Shown: positions 1 through 10,151, numbered from the stretch's first letter. The stretch is 30,192 nt of DNA from Acanthaster planci (GCF_001949145.1 NW_019091358.1:277593-307784); one strand, 5' to 3'. The notes: generated by a model not told the origin, from the letters alone. Numbers and translations: made by a program.

Positions 1-412
1 CAAGGCTAGCACAAGCAGCATTCGCATTTTTTGATCCGCCAATAAAAATCTTCGGAAAGCAAAGTCCAGTGCGGATACGGAAGACCAGCTGATTTTTAAT
101 TCCCAGCCTGTAGGGCTGTGATGCTTGTACGTGTATACATGCGCCAACTAGTAATACAAGAAGCACTACCCACAAGCTATTCCAAAACTGCAAACTTGAT
201 GGCGGCAATAGGGAAACAAAACCTTTTGACAGGCAGGTTGATGGCTGCAAGCTGAAGTAGCATGTTACGTCTTATCTCTTGAACACCAAAAGAAACAATA
301 CAAACGTGATGCTGGATGACTGAAAACACAAAGTATGTAGTCAGTGTTGTGAATATAATTGTCTGCTTTCATCTTATGAGGGCTGTGGGAACATTCTGAA
401 CAAATTAGCCAG
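1..412. other. Non-coding stretch, nothing recognised
   Basis: AT-rich sequence with only short chance open frames. I see no conserved domain, tRNA-like core or terminal repeat. It could hold decayed 5' sequence of the retroelement that follows, but I could not match it to the element's 3' flank, so no LTR is called. Confidence 0.5.
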
Positions 413-524
413 AATACCGCGGTATTGAACTTCAATACCGAATTAGTCAGTATTCCGGTATTCATGGATTGTTAGTCGGTATTGTTCGGTATTAAAAACA
501 AAACCGCGGTATTCGGGAATACCG
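413..524. repeat. Clustered AATACCG/CGGTATT words
   Basis: Eight copies of the 7-mer AATACCG or its complement lie within 112 bp, at 413, 420, 434, 456, 477, 487, 507 and 518. Three are in one orientation and five in the other, with irregular spacing. The first two abut as a perfect 14-bp palindrome. Mixed orientation and irregular spacing rule out a simple microsatellite. Such inverted short words are common in subterminal regions of hAT-like DNA transposons, so a relic transposon end is the most likely reading, but no partner end was found. Confidence 0.6.
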
Positions 525-648
525 AAATACTGCCCAAGCCAAGTGGCCGCTGTACGGGAACATTAACCGTTGATTTTCAATCCCACCTTTATGTAAATCA
601 TTTGGAATTCTTCCTGCACATACACAAATAATTAATCTTCGCTCCAAG

Positions 649-1362
649 ATGTCACAAGGGGCTGAAAGGAAGCTGTACCTGAGCCGTTTTACTGCTGATT
701 ACATAGCGAAATTGCGCACCATAAAATCACATGCACTCATAGAAAAGGACAAAACCCCAGAGGCCTATAGCTTGAAATTTCGCACAGCGTCCAAGAAGGC
801 AGAAGAGAGTTTTGAAGAGTTCTCAACCCGACTTGAACTGTATCTTCGCCGATGACTGGTGCCAAAAGAAGAGACAGCAGTGTCTTCTGACTTCAAAAGG
901 ATGACACACCTCATCCTGATTGATCAGTTTTTATCATTAATAAGTAGTGATACTCTCCGTACAAAGCTGCAGGAAAAGAAGGTTGAGACTGTCCAGGCCC
1001 TTGCCCGGTTAGCCGATGAGCATGTTCTTCATCGCAAAACGTAAGCATCCTTCAAGCTCCAAGGAAGACCGCAGCCAACTTATCCAGCAGCCCAGTCAAC
1101 AACAAATCGACAACAGGACACAAAACCTGAGAGTACAAATCAGAACCACAGCGCGATGTCCAGTGCACCTCAGAGGCGCACAGGAATGTTTGAGGCTGTA
1201 TGCTTCCGGTGTCGCCAACTTGGACACAAAGTAGCAGATTGCCCCCTCCAAACCCTAACGAGGCCAACGCCAACCGTGAAACAGGCATCTAATGTGAAGC
1301 CGACCAAGTCCGCAGACAAGACTGTTAAGTCTACTGAGGAGTCCCAGGTGAATTTTGGCTGA
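649..1362 (+). pseudogene. Gag fragment with CCHC zinc knuckle (retroelement)
   Basis: A single forward frame runs through the region, interrupted by stops at 853-855 (TGA) and 1042-1044 (TAA). The first half resembles the helical retrotransposon Gag/SCAN-like core, with a KFRTASKKAEESFEEFSTRL stretch typical of gypsy Gag. A C-x2-C-x4-H-x4-C zinc knuckle at 1201-1242 would bind nucleic acid. The frame ends at TGA 1360-1362, overlapping the start of the protease frame by a few bases in the +1 register, as expected for a Gag/Pol junction. The N-terminal part of a full Gag is missing. Confidence 0.75.
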
Positions 1363-1741
1363 GACAGGCAAGGACAGTGGTGGCCTGTACATCATTGCGA
1401 GAGTGAATGGTCGCGACGTGAAGGCGTTACTGGACACCGGTTCTGCCATTTCACTCATCGACGAAGAACTGTGTATCGATCTGGGGTTACCTGTTACCCT
1501 GGGGTCCTCCCTAGGACCGTTAACCACTGTAGATGGCACCAAGTTCTACACTTTCGGTGTTGCTGTTGACAGAATTGAGGTCACCGGAGTTGACGTTTCA
1601 GTGAATCTCTATCAGGTCCAGACACTGCCTGTGTCAGTGTTGCTGGGAAGAGATTTTCTTCGACAGGCAAAGTTGCTGATCGACTTCGAGGACAACTCCT
1701 ACTGGATTGAATCTGGCCCAGACGAGCCCCGTCTCAAGTGA
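1355..1741 (+). pseudogene. Retropepsin-like aspartic protease (retroelement)
   Basis: An open frame of about 128 codons, shifted relative to gag. It contains the catalytic LLDTGS motif (Asp codon at 1433-1435), the following hydrophobic SAISLIDEEL segment and, near the end, a VLLGRDFL segment matching the retropepsin ILG-type motif. In family members this enzyme cleaves the Gag-Pol polyprotein. It has no internal stop, but the frame closes at 1739-1741, before the RT frame opens, so it is no longer continuous with the rest of pol. Confidence 0.8.
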
Positions 1742-1803
1742 CCCCTTCTGATCCAGGACGCAGAGGGGAACCCGACTGCTGATGTTGCGGAGCCCCCACC
1801 CCC

Positions 1804-2704
1804 TTGCCTAGTGAGGTGACACCGGAGATATGTGCTGTTGACACTACGGAACCAGTTGCAGAGCAATTGTCCGATACTGATATTTTAGCCGAAATGAGCC
1901 AGCTCTGTGAGGAGTATCCTGAAGTCTTCCCAGAGACACCGGGCAGGTCTGCCCTTATCTACCACAACACTGATACAGGGACTGCAAAGCCTATTCGAGG
2001 TCCAGTCTACCGTTTGTCTGCTGACCGACAACAGTCACTTAGGCGCCAACTGTAGGATATGCTATCTGACGGTCGCATTGAGTCTTCGTTCTCGCCATGG
2101 GCCTCACCGGTCATGATGGTCCCTAAATCTCAGCTTGGCAATTACCGGCTTTGTGTTGACTACAGAGGCCTCAATTGTGTCACAAAAATTGAGACGTACC
2201 CGATGCCGAACATAGACTCCATCTTAGAGTCCCTGCATGGTGCCACTGTCTTTAGTTCCCTTGATCTGAAGAGCAGATCCCACCAGATGGTCCTCACCCC
2301 TGATCATCGGGAGACAACAGCATTTGTTTGTGAAGAAGGCCTGTATCAGTTTACAGTGTTGCCTTTTGGGGTTGTTAATGGGCCGGCAAGCTTTCAGCGT
2401 TTGCTGGAGGTAGTCCTGCAAGGCCTCATCGGGAAGATCTGTTATGTCTACTTGGACGACATTGTCCTCATCACCAGCCCAACACCTTGAAGATCTCCGC
2501 CAAATTCTAGATCGGTTGCAGGAGGCAGGGTCGACGGTGAACTACAAGAAGTGTTCCTTTGGGTGCAGGTCAATGGTTTATCTTGGTCACGTGATTGGCG
2601 GAGATGGGCTTCGCACTTCACCAGAGAAGGTTCAGGCAATTTTTGACTACCCTGTTCCAAGGAATCGCAAACAGCTGGAGAGGTTCTTGGGAATGATTTC
2701 CTAG
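1804..2704 (+). pseudogene. Reverse transcriptase domain, frameshifted (retroelement)
   Basis: Ty3/gypsy RT blocks are seen in order: the pre-RT linker, YRLCVDYRGLN, VFSSLDLKS (first catalytic Asp), LPFGVVNGPASFQRL and YLDD at 2449-2460 (active-site aspartates). The thumb segment, with YLGHVIGGDGLR, follows in another frame. Breaks: an in-frame TAG at 2053-2055 near the start of the RT, and a shift of frame after about 2460. The catalytic residues remain but the polypeptide is not continuous. In a live element it would copy element RNA into cDNA. Confidence 0.9.
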
Positions 2705-3240
2705 TATGGGAAGTTTATTCCTCACCCTGCCACTCTTCCTGCTCCATGGAACCGTCTTAGACAGAAGACAGTTGCATGGGACTGGACAGAGGAGAGTTCC
2801 ACATCTTTTGGGGAGTTGAAGCACGTTCTTGCATCAGAGCCAGTCCTGTATACGCTGACTTGAGTCGGCCGTTTGTTGTTCACACCGACGCTAGCGACTC
2901 TGGGCTTGGTGCAGTCCTGCTTCAGGGGTCCAATGGAGAGCTATGTGCAGTTGCATATGCGAGCCGTTCCCTGGATGCACCAGAACGGAACTATAGCACC
3001 ACTGAGCGGGAGTGTTTGGCTGTCGTGTGGGCGCTTGAGAAGTGGAGGATTTACTTAAGGGCAAGAGGTTTCAGGTTGTCACGGATCACCAAGCTTTGAC
3101 ATGTCTCTTTCGGAAGGCTCGTCTGGCTGGCAGACTTGCAAGTGAGTTTTAAGGTTGCAAGATTTCACCTTTGATGTCACTTATCGGCGTGGTGTGCATC
3201 ATGTTGTGCCAGATGCGCTTTCCCGGGTTCATGAGGCTTC
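2705..3240 (+). pseudogene. RNase H domain, broken (retroelement)
   Basis: Starts just after the RT thumb. The [12 protein letters not shown] motif (first catalytic Asp at 2887), YASRSL and [16 protein letters not shown] (catalytic Glu) are in one frame. The next catalytic segment, VTDH, lies near 3077 in a different frame, so an indel falls at about 3060-3075. The end of the domain (VTYRRGVHHVVPDALSR, about 3182-3232) is in a third stretch. The domain would degrade the RNA strand of the RNA-DNA hybrid; this copy cannot encode it in one piece. Confidence 0.85.
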
Positions 3241-4238
3241 ATTAGTTGGTATTGTTCATCACAAGGCTCCTCATCAAATTTCAGACGGTGTTGATAGTCA
3301 GTTGCCACCATCAGGTGTCCCTGACACTTCCTTGCAGAGTGATGGTAGTAATGAGGGTGACTGTGCTGCTTCACGTTGTTTGCGGCTGTCTGATGATGTC
3401 ATCAACCGGACCCAGTGTGATGGTTGCCAGCAAGGGTACCAAATGGCATGTGTCCACATTAGACGGAAACAGGCCGTTGATTTGCCCACATATTCACGAA
3501 TATCTGCTGGTGGTGGTTGAGTATTATTCTAAATGGGTGGAAGCTATTCCGATCCGCAGGGCCACAGGCAGAGAGGTCGCCAGTATAATCGTTAGACAGC
3601 TTTTCTGCAAATATGGCGCTCCCAAGAAGTTACTCTCTGACAACGGGTCGCAGTTCACCTGTTAGGCTCTTGCAGCAGTTTGCCAGGAATGGGGGTACGG
3701 CAACTGTATATCTCCCCATATCACCCGCAGAGCAACTGGGTCGAGAGAGTTAACAGAAATCTGAAGGGCATGATGCATGCTTATGTGGGAGATGATCATC
3801 GCACATGGGATGTGCATGTCGCTGAGTTCTCCTTCGCTTTGAACACTGCCAAGCATGAGACGACTGGAGTTCCACCGTCCCGGCTGGTGTTTGGTAGACA
3901 TCTTGTTAGTTCAGTTGGGAATAGATGGAGCACCGTGGACCATGACATCCCGGAAGACGAGTCTGAGCCGAGACAGCAGGTGGAGACACAGCGGCAACAG
4001 GCCAAGCAGAAGCAGAAAACACACTACGACAAGCGTAGACGTCCCCCAGCTATTGTGGGAAAACCAGCAAGTTATGGTCCGTACTCATCCCAAGTCAGAT
4101 GCACAGTCTCATTTCAGTGCCAAGCTGGCTCCGCAGTGGCATGGTCCCTTTCGGGTTGTGCAGCGACTGACTCCAGTGAATCTGAAGTTGGCCAGTTTGG
4201 ATGACCCTGCCAAGGAACTCAATGTTCATGTTGACTAA
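3241..4238 (+). pseudogene. Integrase, partly deleted and frameshifted (retroelement)
   Basis: Fragments of a DDE integrase of the gypsy type. The CDGC segment near 3417 is the CxxC half of the HHCC zinc finger; its HH half appears deleted. LLVVVEYYSKWVEAIP (from about 3505) and LLSDNGSQFT (second catalytic Asp, near 3640) are in one frame. YHPQSNWVERVNRNLKGMM, with the catalytic Glu, is in another from about 3716. The C-terminal APQWHGPFRVVQ segment (GPY/F-like) is in a third frame, closing at 4236-4238. The first catalytic Asp cannot be placed with confidence. Confidence 0.85.
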
Positions 4239-4317
4239 GTCAAGCCTTTTGGTGATTGAGTCACCTTTTCTGTGCATTTAAGCACTTTGGGAAGTTTCGG
4301 CCTTTTGTTCAGTTTTC

Positions 4318-4340
4318 AAAAAAAAAAAAAATAAATAAAT
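4318..4340 (+). repeat. A-run at retroelement/LINE junction
   Basis: Fourteen A residues (4318-4331) followed by two TAAA-type units, about 80 bp after the integrase stop. It marks the junction between the dead gypsy element and the LINE. It may be a poly(A) tail of a retrocopied transcript or a target-site A-tract. Confidence 0.6.
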
Positions 4341-4571
4341 GCTTTCGACGGAGCAAGACGTGTCTCACATCGGTGTGATAATCTGGCCTCTCTTGACTGC
4401 TTTTTCGATTTGTTCGACCCTCTGAAGCAAGGTAAACTTCCTCTTAGGATACAAGGAGCAAGCTAGACATTTATGTGATATTGAAACCATTGTTTTAGCC
4501 CTAACCAGGGGCTCTTGGAGCCCTGGTTGTTGTACTGTTCTCTGTGTGGTCGCCATATTGAGAGGGCCACC
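4341..4571 (+). promoter_or_regulatory. LINE 5' leader, probable internal promoter region
   Basis: The 231 bp between the A-run and the ORF1 start contain no gene. LINEs of this type carry their promoter inside the 5' UTR, so it is the likely place, but I see no specific element I can name. It contains a short inverted repeat, CCAGGGGCTC then GAGCCCTGG, near 4505-4525. Confidence 0.4.
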
Positions 4572-6341
4572 ATGTATAGGACAGGGCGACCCCAGCTACG
4601 ACGCCCTAACACAGTGCGTTTTAATACAAAAGGAATTAAGGATGCCGTCACGCCCGAACAAGTGTATGCAGCAGTGAGGAAGGATTTGAAGAAGACGGAG
4701 ACAATGAAGTGCATAGCTGAGTTGGAGAATAAATGGTACAATGTAACCTTCGACAATGAACGCGATTGTGAAAGACTGGCGACCTATGGAATTGTCTTGA
4801 ATGGGATGCTGATTCAGTGTGAGAGAGCCAGCCTGATTAACTCTGTGGTCGTGTACGTTAAGGCACCTTACGAACTCAGTGACCAAGCTGTCGTTTCGGC
4901 CTTGTCTGCTTACGGTTCTGTGGAGAATATTAAGAGGCAATATCATTCTTTCGACCATAGTATAGAAACGGGTGTGAGGAGCTGCTTGATTAAGAATCTC
5001 ATGAGGCCCGTGCCCAGCTACATCAAGTTGGGCAGTTTCTCGCTTCCAGTTCGACACAAGGGGCAAGCCAGAACCTGCAGAATTTGCGAAGCCACAGACC
5101 ACTTGGCGAGAGATTGTCCAGTTCGAGGGAGGTGCTTCGTGTGCGGAGAGTACGGGCACAGAGCGGCTTGGCACGATAATGAAGACGTCTATCGAGATAA
5201 CTCGGCGGTAGATTCTGAGGAGGAGCATGTGGATACCTCTACTCGTCAGATTTCTCCCAACGATGATCGGAGAGAGATGGATTTTCCAATACTACGAATC
5301 CCTTCAGATAATGACCAAAGTGAGACAGATTCCACGGTCTCGCATAATATTGATGTTGATGGCCCTTGGTCAGATTCAGACCCAGCGTTAGAGCATTTCA
5401 CCCCAAAGTATGACCTACCAAGTCATATTCTCAGAGACGGGAAGAGGTGCAAAAGAAAAGACCGCGATTCAGGAGATGACGAAGGAAAGCAGGAAGGGGA
5501 AAGTTTCAGGAAGCAGACGAAGGAAGAAGAAGAAGAAATGGAACAACTAAGTGAACCACCTCAATCTCAAACGCAGACCAATGAGCAGTCATTAGGCCTA
5601 CCACAGAGTAGCCAGCAAACTGAGCTGCAGACTAGCCAGGAGATGGCATCACAGCATTCCCAGCAAAACGACCCACAGCCTTGTCAACGGACCGACACAC
5701 AAACAGATGTGCAACCCACCAGTGACGAAGACGGACCTCAACCCAGCCAACAGACCAACCCCCAGACCTACAAGCAGGCTGTTCTGCAAACCAGCCCAAT
5801 GAGTATTCCTCTGACTAGCCAGCCGAGTGCAGTGCCTCAACCTGTTCTTCAGATCAGCCCACACGGCGAACCACCAACAGACGGTCAGACCGAACCACAT
5901 ACAAGTCAACAGACTGTATCACAGATCAACCAGCAATCTGATGACCACCTAATCGAAACTCAGCCTGTTTCAGAGACCACCGCATCGGAGACTAGTCAGC
6001 AAACTAGAATGCAGACCAGCCCGGAGACCCTTGTGCAGACCCACCAACAGACAAACCTTTTGACAGCATTGCAGATCACCCAACAGACAGGAACCCAGAT
6101 TGGACAGTCGACTGCCTCACAAATTCCTCAGCCTGTTGACGACCATGAAGCAAACTTACCTATGGACGTTGTCCCCTCGTCACAACAAACAGATAGCGAA
6201 GAAAACGAAGGATGGGTCAGGTATGTGAGAGGGGGAGTAGAACGTCTGCGAAAGAAGAGAACAAGCTGGGAAAGGAAAGACAAGGGATCCTCGAATCAGG
6301 CACATAAAGGAAGAGGAAGAGGTAGAAACATAAACTATTAG
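4572..6341 (+). CDS. LINE ORF1 protein, CCHC zinc-knuckle RNA-binding
   Basis: 589 codons from an ATG in a perfect GCCACCATG context, which decides the start although the frame is open further upstream. The N-terminal part looks RRM-like (around YVKAPYELSDQAVVSALSAYGS, residues about 93-115). Next come a C-x2-C-x4-H-x4-C knuckle starting at residue 169 and a second C-x2-C-x4-H-x4-H variant. An acidic Asp/Glu/Ser stretch is followed by a long Gln/Thr/Ser-rich tail built of degenerate QTSQQT-type units (about 5560-6190), then a basic Arg/Lys/Gly-rich end. Proteins of this family bind element RNA and form the RNP. It ends 45 bp before ORF2 and is intact. Confidence 0.9.
   Translation: MYRTGRPQLRRPNTVRFNTKGIKDAVTPEQVYAAVRKDLKKTETMKCIAELENKWYNVTFDNERDCERLATYGIVLNGMLIQCERASLINSVVVYVKAPYELSDQAVVSALSAYGSVENIKRQYHSFDHSIETGVRSCLIKNLMRPVPSYIKLGSFSLPVRHKGQARTCRICEATDHLARDCPVRGRCFVCGEYGHRAAWHDNEDVYRDNSAVDSEEEHVDTSTRQISPNDDRREMDFPILRIPSDNDQSETDSTVSHNIDVDGPWSDSDPALEHFTPKYDLPSHILRDGKRCKRKDRDSGDDEGKQEGESFRKQTKEEEEEMEQLSEPPQSQTQTNEQSLGLPQSSQQTELQTSQEMASQHSQQNDPQPCQRTDTQTDVQPTSDEDGPQPSQQTNPQTYKQAVLQTSPMSIPLTSQPSAVPQPVLQISPHGEPPTDGQTEPHTSQQTVSQINQQSDDHLIETQPVSETTASETSQQTRMQTSPETLVQTHQQTNLLTALQITQQTGTQIGQSTASQIPQPVDDHEANLPMDVVPSSQQTDSEENEGWVRYVRGGVERLRKKRTSWERKDKGSSNQAHKGRGRGRNINY
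5560..6190 (+). repeat. Gln/Thr/Ser-rich degenerate repeat in LINE ORF1
   Basis: The DNA repeats CAGAC(C/T)AGCCAACAG-like units with irregular spacing, giving QTSQQT, QTNPQT and similar hexads. It is in frame throughout, so it probably forms a disordered linker between the zinc knuckles and the basic C-terminus. Confidence 0.7.
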
Positions 6342-6386
6342 GTTTCCCCAAGTACTGTGCTTGAGGCCTTTCCCACATGATTTCTT

Positions 6387-9300
6387 ATGTTTAGTTTTTT
6401 TCTACTCTGCTTGATGCTGAGAATTGCCACTCTTAATGTTAACGGGATCCGTAATCAGACCAAAAGAGAAATGATTTTTAACCATTTCAAAAAAGGGAAT
6501 TATGATATTATTTGCCTTCAGGAGACTCATAGCGAACCTTCTGATGAGGGTTTTTGGAGAAATCAGTGGGATGGAGACATTATTTTCAGTCACGGGGAGA
6601 GGGATTCAAGGGGAGTGGCTATCTTAGCATCGACCAGGAGTGGGATAAGGCTGAACAACCCTGATAGTGATAGGGAAGGGAGGATTGTTGCTTGTGAAAT
6701 TACGTGGAGGGATATCAACCTCAATATATTGTGCATCTATGCCCCAAACGTCATGAATGACAGGCGAACCTTTTTTGGCAATTTATCAAACTATGTGAAA
6801 CAAACCGATAATTGGATTATTTCTGGCGACTTCAACTGCCAAATCGATTTGAAGAACACTAACGACAGAAGTTTTCAAAACTTAAACAATCTGATCCTTG
6901 AAAATGACTTGGTTGATGTCTGGAGGAAATTACACCCCGAGGACCAAGGTTTTACACTTTTTCACAGGGTTTTAAAGAGAAGCAGTAGAATAGATTACAT
7001 TTTTGCTTCGCGTCAGTTGTATTGTTTTCTGATTGAAGCTAAAGTTGTTTCGACTGGTATGTCAGATCACTATATTGTAACTTGCAAGCTTAACAAACAA
7101 TCTGCTGTCCGTGGTCCCGGCAGATGGATCTGTGACAATGCTGTCTTTAAAGATGGAAAGTGTGTGGAGAAAATTACCAATTTTTGGAATTTTTGGAAAA
7201 CCCAAAAAGCTAAGTTTTGCAGTCTCTTGGATTGGTGGGACTTCGGCAAATGTAAAATAAAAGAAATTTTGAAGGCGCATGGTTTGGAGAAATATAATCA
7301 GGAGAAAAGATTTAAAACCAAGCTCCAGAATGACCTAACCAAACAACTTGGTAAAGATAAGCCTGACCCCTATATCGTAAGTGAAATCAATCTGAAAATC
7401 AAAAACTATGAGAGGAGTGACTTTGAGAAACTGAGAATCAGATGCCATACCAACAAAATAATTGGTGAAAAGGGTTCTCACTACTTTAAATGTTTTGATA
7501 AGCAAAGACGTACTGATAATATCATCAACAACTTAGTGGATGAAGATGGCGTCTTGTACAGTGATTCCTATGGTATGTGTAATCATGTTAACAGGTTTTA
7601 CAAGCTTTTGTACCAAAGTGAAAGTTTGGAAGGAGAGGCATGTAATCTTATCCTGAACGATATTCAATCTTTTGATTTTGAAGAAGCCACTGACATTCCG
7701 AGTAATTTTGATGATTTTGAGATTGAACAAGCTGTTCATCAAATGAACAAAGACAAATCTCCTGGTTTGGATGGTCTAACGGCCGAATTCTACCAGCACT
7801 TTTGGCCAATTCTCAAAACCGACTTTAAAGAGATTACCAATGAGTGTAAATCGCAAGGCTTCTTGCCGCGTTCCATGAATAATGCTCTTATACGTCTCAT
7901 TTTTAAAAATAGGGGTGAGAGGAGCGATTTAAGGAATTGGAGACCTATCAGTTTACTCAATGTTGATTACAAAATCATTGCTAGAGTCATAACCAACCGT
8001 TTGAAGAAATTTATGCCGCTTGTTATTGGTGAAGATCAATCATGTGGTGTTATGAGTAGAAATATTCAAGACAATTTGATGATAATAAGAGATGCTATTT
8101 TTTACATTAATGATAAAAAAATGGAGGGAGCCCTTCTCAGCATTGACCAAGAGAAAGCCTTTGACAGAATCGAATGGAATTACATGTTTGGCGTCATGAC
8201 TAAAATGGGCATCCCAAATCAATTAACTGATTGGGTCAGAATTCTTTATAGTAACCCATATAGTTGTGTGATAGTTAACAATTTCATCACAGAACCTTTT
8301 CGGGTGACGAGAGGAATAAGACAGGGTTGCCCTCTTTCACCTCTGCTGTACTCTATTTGTGCCGAGGGATTAGCGAGTCTCATTAGAGCAAACCAGTTGC
8401 TCAAAGGTATTCCCCTTCCCAGTCAACCAGAACGGGCTTTGAAGATTGTCCAGCATGCCGATGACACAACGATTTTCATTTCCAACGACCGTGACTTTAA
8501 TATTCTTGACAACATCTTTTCGATCTACAGTAAAGGTTCAGGTTCCAAAATCAACTTCCAGAAATCTAATGGACTTTGGTTAGGCGAGTGGAGAAGTCGG
8601 CAAGACAAACCTGGTGGTTTTAACTGGGTTAACGATCATCTCAAAATCCTGGGCATCTATTTTGGCAATGATGACAACACTGACAGAAACTGGAGTGTTA
8701 GAGTTGGGAAAATGAGTGCCGTTTTGAACAAATGGAGAATCAGAAATTTGACCATGAAAGGTCGAGCTATTGTAATTAATAGTTTTGTCGGCGCTAGTTT
8801 GTCCTACTATGGTGGAGTTCTTCATTGTCCTAATGAATATACGCAGCAGATGGAAAGGGTTATGTGGTCCTTTCTTTGGGAAGGGAAAATTGACAAAATC
8901 AGTCGCAAGACTATTTGTAGCCCGGTTAGTAAAGGAGGTTTGGGTGTAGTGGACATAAGATCCAAACTTGTGTCACTTAAAATCAACGTTTTGAAAAGAT
9001 TCCACACAAGTACTGGAAAGTGGAAAAATTTCTTTGAGTATTCTTTGTTCAGTATGAGCCGTGACAACAATCTTGGTTGGTTTATTTTTTGTAACCCCAA
9101 AACGATTGTCAACAGCAATCATATGTTCTGTAGAGATTTAGTTCGAGATTTTTACCGAACAGGAATCATTGCCAGTAACACATTTTCCTGTGTAAATGAA
9201 ACCGAGAATCTCCCTCTTTGGAATAACAACGTCATTACAGTCAATTCGGATATGGTTATGGACAGTAAGTTGCTCAAACAACAAGGGATTTTTTATCTAC

Positions 9301-10151
9301 ATCAAGTTTTGGAGAATGGTCAATTCGTTTCCTTCAGAAAGTTATCGAATCGATGCAAAATATTGCCCATTAATGCGGGCCGCATCGTAGCCAGACTCAG
9401 AAACCGTGTGAATGCTGATTTTGTAGGTGAAACAAGAGAGGGGCCTGCTAACCATTTCTTAAACAGCATCGTCCTTTTGGACAAGAGTGGAAAGGAATTA
9501 CATGTAACCGATTTTTGCGTGAAAATGGTTTATGACAGCATAATTTGCAAAAATGTCACTAACCCGTATGTTCAGGTTTTGTGGGAAAAATTGTTCAAAG
9601 CTGATTCTCTTGAATGGAGCAAGATTTGGACCAATGGAAGATGTCCTCTTCTCGATGCAGATGACAAAGAAGTATGGTACAAGCTCAAACATAGAATCCT
9701 TCCTACCAAGGAAAAGTTAAAGAGTTACGGTTTAATTGACAATGATATCTGTTCACTCTGCGAAAAGGAAAGAGAAGATTTAGAGCATTTGTTTATAAAA
9801 TGTAAATACGTTTCTGAAGCATGGTTTTTTGTAGAAAATATTATCTGTAAGTACACCAAAGATGTTAGTTTTTGTCTTTCTGATACGAAACGAATTTTGG
9901 GATCGAAGGTTCAAAACCATTTATGTTTATTTCTGATAGGACGTCTCCATCGAATTATATGGCAAGTGAGATGTAATACTGTTTATCGCAAAAATGACAC
10001 CCGTGATATTCTAACTGTGTATAAGTTTAACCTGAGGAATTTTATTCGTTTGGAAAAACACAGATTAGACAACGATGTCTTCCTTTCCATTTATGCTAAA
10101 AATTCAGTTCTTTGCAAACTTCAGAATGATGATCTTGTTTTCTGCTTCTAA
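6387..10151 (+). CDS. LINE ORF2: APE endonuclease and reverse transcriptase
   Basis: 1254 codons without a stop. The endonuclease has NVNG (17-20), QETHS (catalytic Glu46), YAPN (118-121), SGDFN (146-150), SRIDYIF (200-206) and SDH (226-228). The RT has NWRPISLLN, a D-x5-D block IDQEKAFDRIEW (Asp587), RQGCPLSPLLYS and HADD at 690-693. A C-x2-C...H...C motif starts at residue 1122 (CSLCEKEREDLEHLF), the zf-RVT-like C-terminus. Length and order match Tx1-type ORF2. It nicks target DNA and primes reverse transcription. Met10 (6414) is an alternative start that sits closer to the endonuclease fold. The active site reads HADD where YADD or FADD is more usual. Confidence 0.95.
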   Translation: MFSFFLLCLMLRIATLNVNGIRNQTKREMIFNHFKKGNYDIICLQETHSEPSDEGFWRNQWDGDIIFSHGERDSRGVAILASTRSGIRLNNPDSDREGRIVACEITWRDINLNILCIYAPNVMNDRRTFFGNLSNYVKQTDNWIISGDFNCQIDLKNTNDRSFQNLNNLILENDLVDVWRKLHPEDQGFTLFHRVLKRSSRIDYIFASRQLYCFLIEAKVVSTGMSDHYIVTCKLNKQSAVRGPGRWICDNAVFKDGKCVEKITNFWNFWKTQKAKFCSLLDWWDFGKCKIKEILKAHGLEKYNQEKRFKTKLQNDLTKQLGKDKPDPYIVSEINLKIKNYERSDFEKLRIRCHTNKIIGEKGSHYFKCFDKQRRTDNIINNLVDEDGVLYSDSYGMCNHVNRFYKLLYQSESLEGEACNLILNDIQSFDFEEATDIPSNFDDFEIEQAVHQMNKDKSPGLDGLTAEFYQHFWPILKTDFKEITNECKSQGFLPRSMNNALIRLIFKNRGERSDLRNWRPISLLNVDYKIIARVITNRLKKFMPLVIGEDQSCGVMSRNIQDNLMIIRDAIFYINDKKMEGALLSIDQEKAFDRIEWNYMFGVMTKMGIPNQLTDWVRILYSNPYSCVIVNNFITEPFRVTRGIRQGCPLSPLLYSICAEGLASLIRANQLLKGIPLPSQPERALKIVQHADDTTIFISNDRDFNILDNIFSIYSKGSGSKINFQKSNGLWLGEWRSRQDKPGGFNWVNDHLKILGIYFGNDDNTDRNWSVRVGKMSAVLNKWRIRNLTMKGRAIVINSFVGASLSYYGGVLHCPNEYTQQMERVMWSFLWEGKIDKISRKTICSPVSKGGLGVVDIRSKLVSLKINVLKRFHTSTGKWKNFFEYSLFSMSRDNNLGWFIFCNPKTIVNSNHMFCRDLVRDFYRTGIIASNTFSCVNETENLPLWNNNVITVNSDMVMDSKLLKQQGIFYLHQVLENGQFVSFRKLSNRCKILPINAGRIVARLRNRVNADFVGETREGPANHFLNSIVLLDKSGKELHVTDFCVKMVYDSIICKNVTNPYVQVLWEKLFKADSLEWSKIWTNGRCPLLDADDKEVWYKLKHRILPTKEKLKSYGLIDNDICSLCEKEREDLEHLFIKCKYVSEAWFFVENIICKYTKDVSFCLSDTKRILGSKVQNHLCLFLIGRLHRIIWQVRCNTVYRKNDTRDILTVYKFNLRNFIRLEKHRLDNDVFLSIYAKNSVLCKLQNDDLVFCF

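Larger units (their letters stand above)
649..4340 (+). mobile_element. Degenerate Ty3/gypsy-type retroelement
   Basis: The order gag, CCHC knuckle, aspartic protease, reverse transcriptase, RNase H and integrase is that of Ty3/gypsy elements; in copia elements the integrase precedes RT. The coding path moves through all three forward frames and is broken by several in-frame stops and indels, so the copy is dead. Gag starts inside its conserved core, so the 5' end looks truncated. No convincing LTR pair or primer-binding site was seen on either side. The copy ends in an A-run beside the following LINE. Frames and motifs are given in the sub-features. Confidence 0.9.

Noticed and set aside
1-4600. 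LTR pair flanking the gypsy element
   Set aside because: By eye I found no matching direct repeat between 1-648 and 4239-4600, so no LTR is called.
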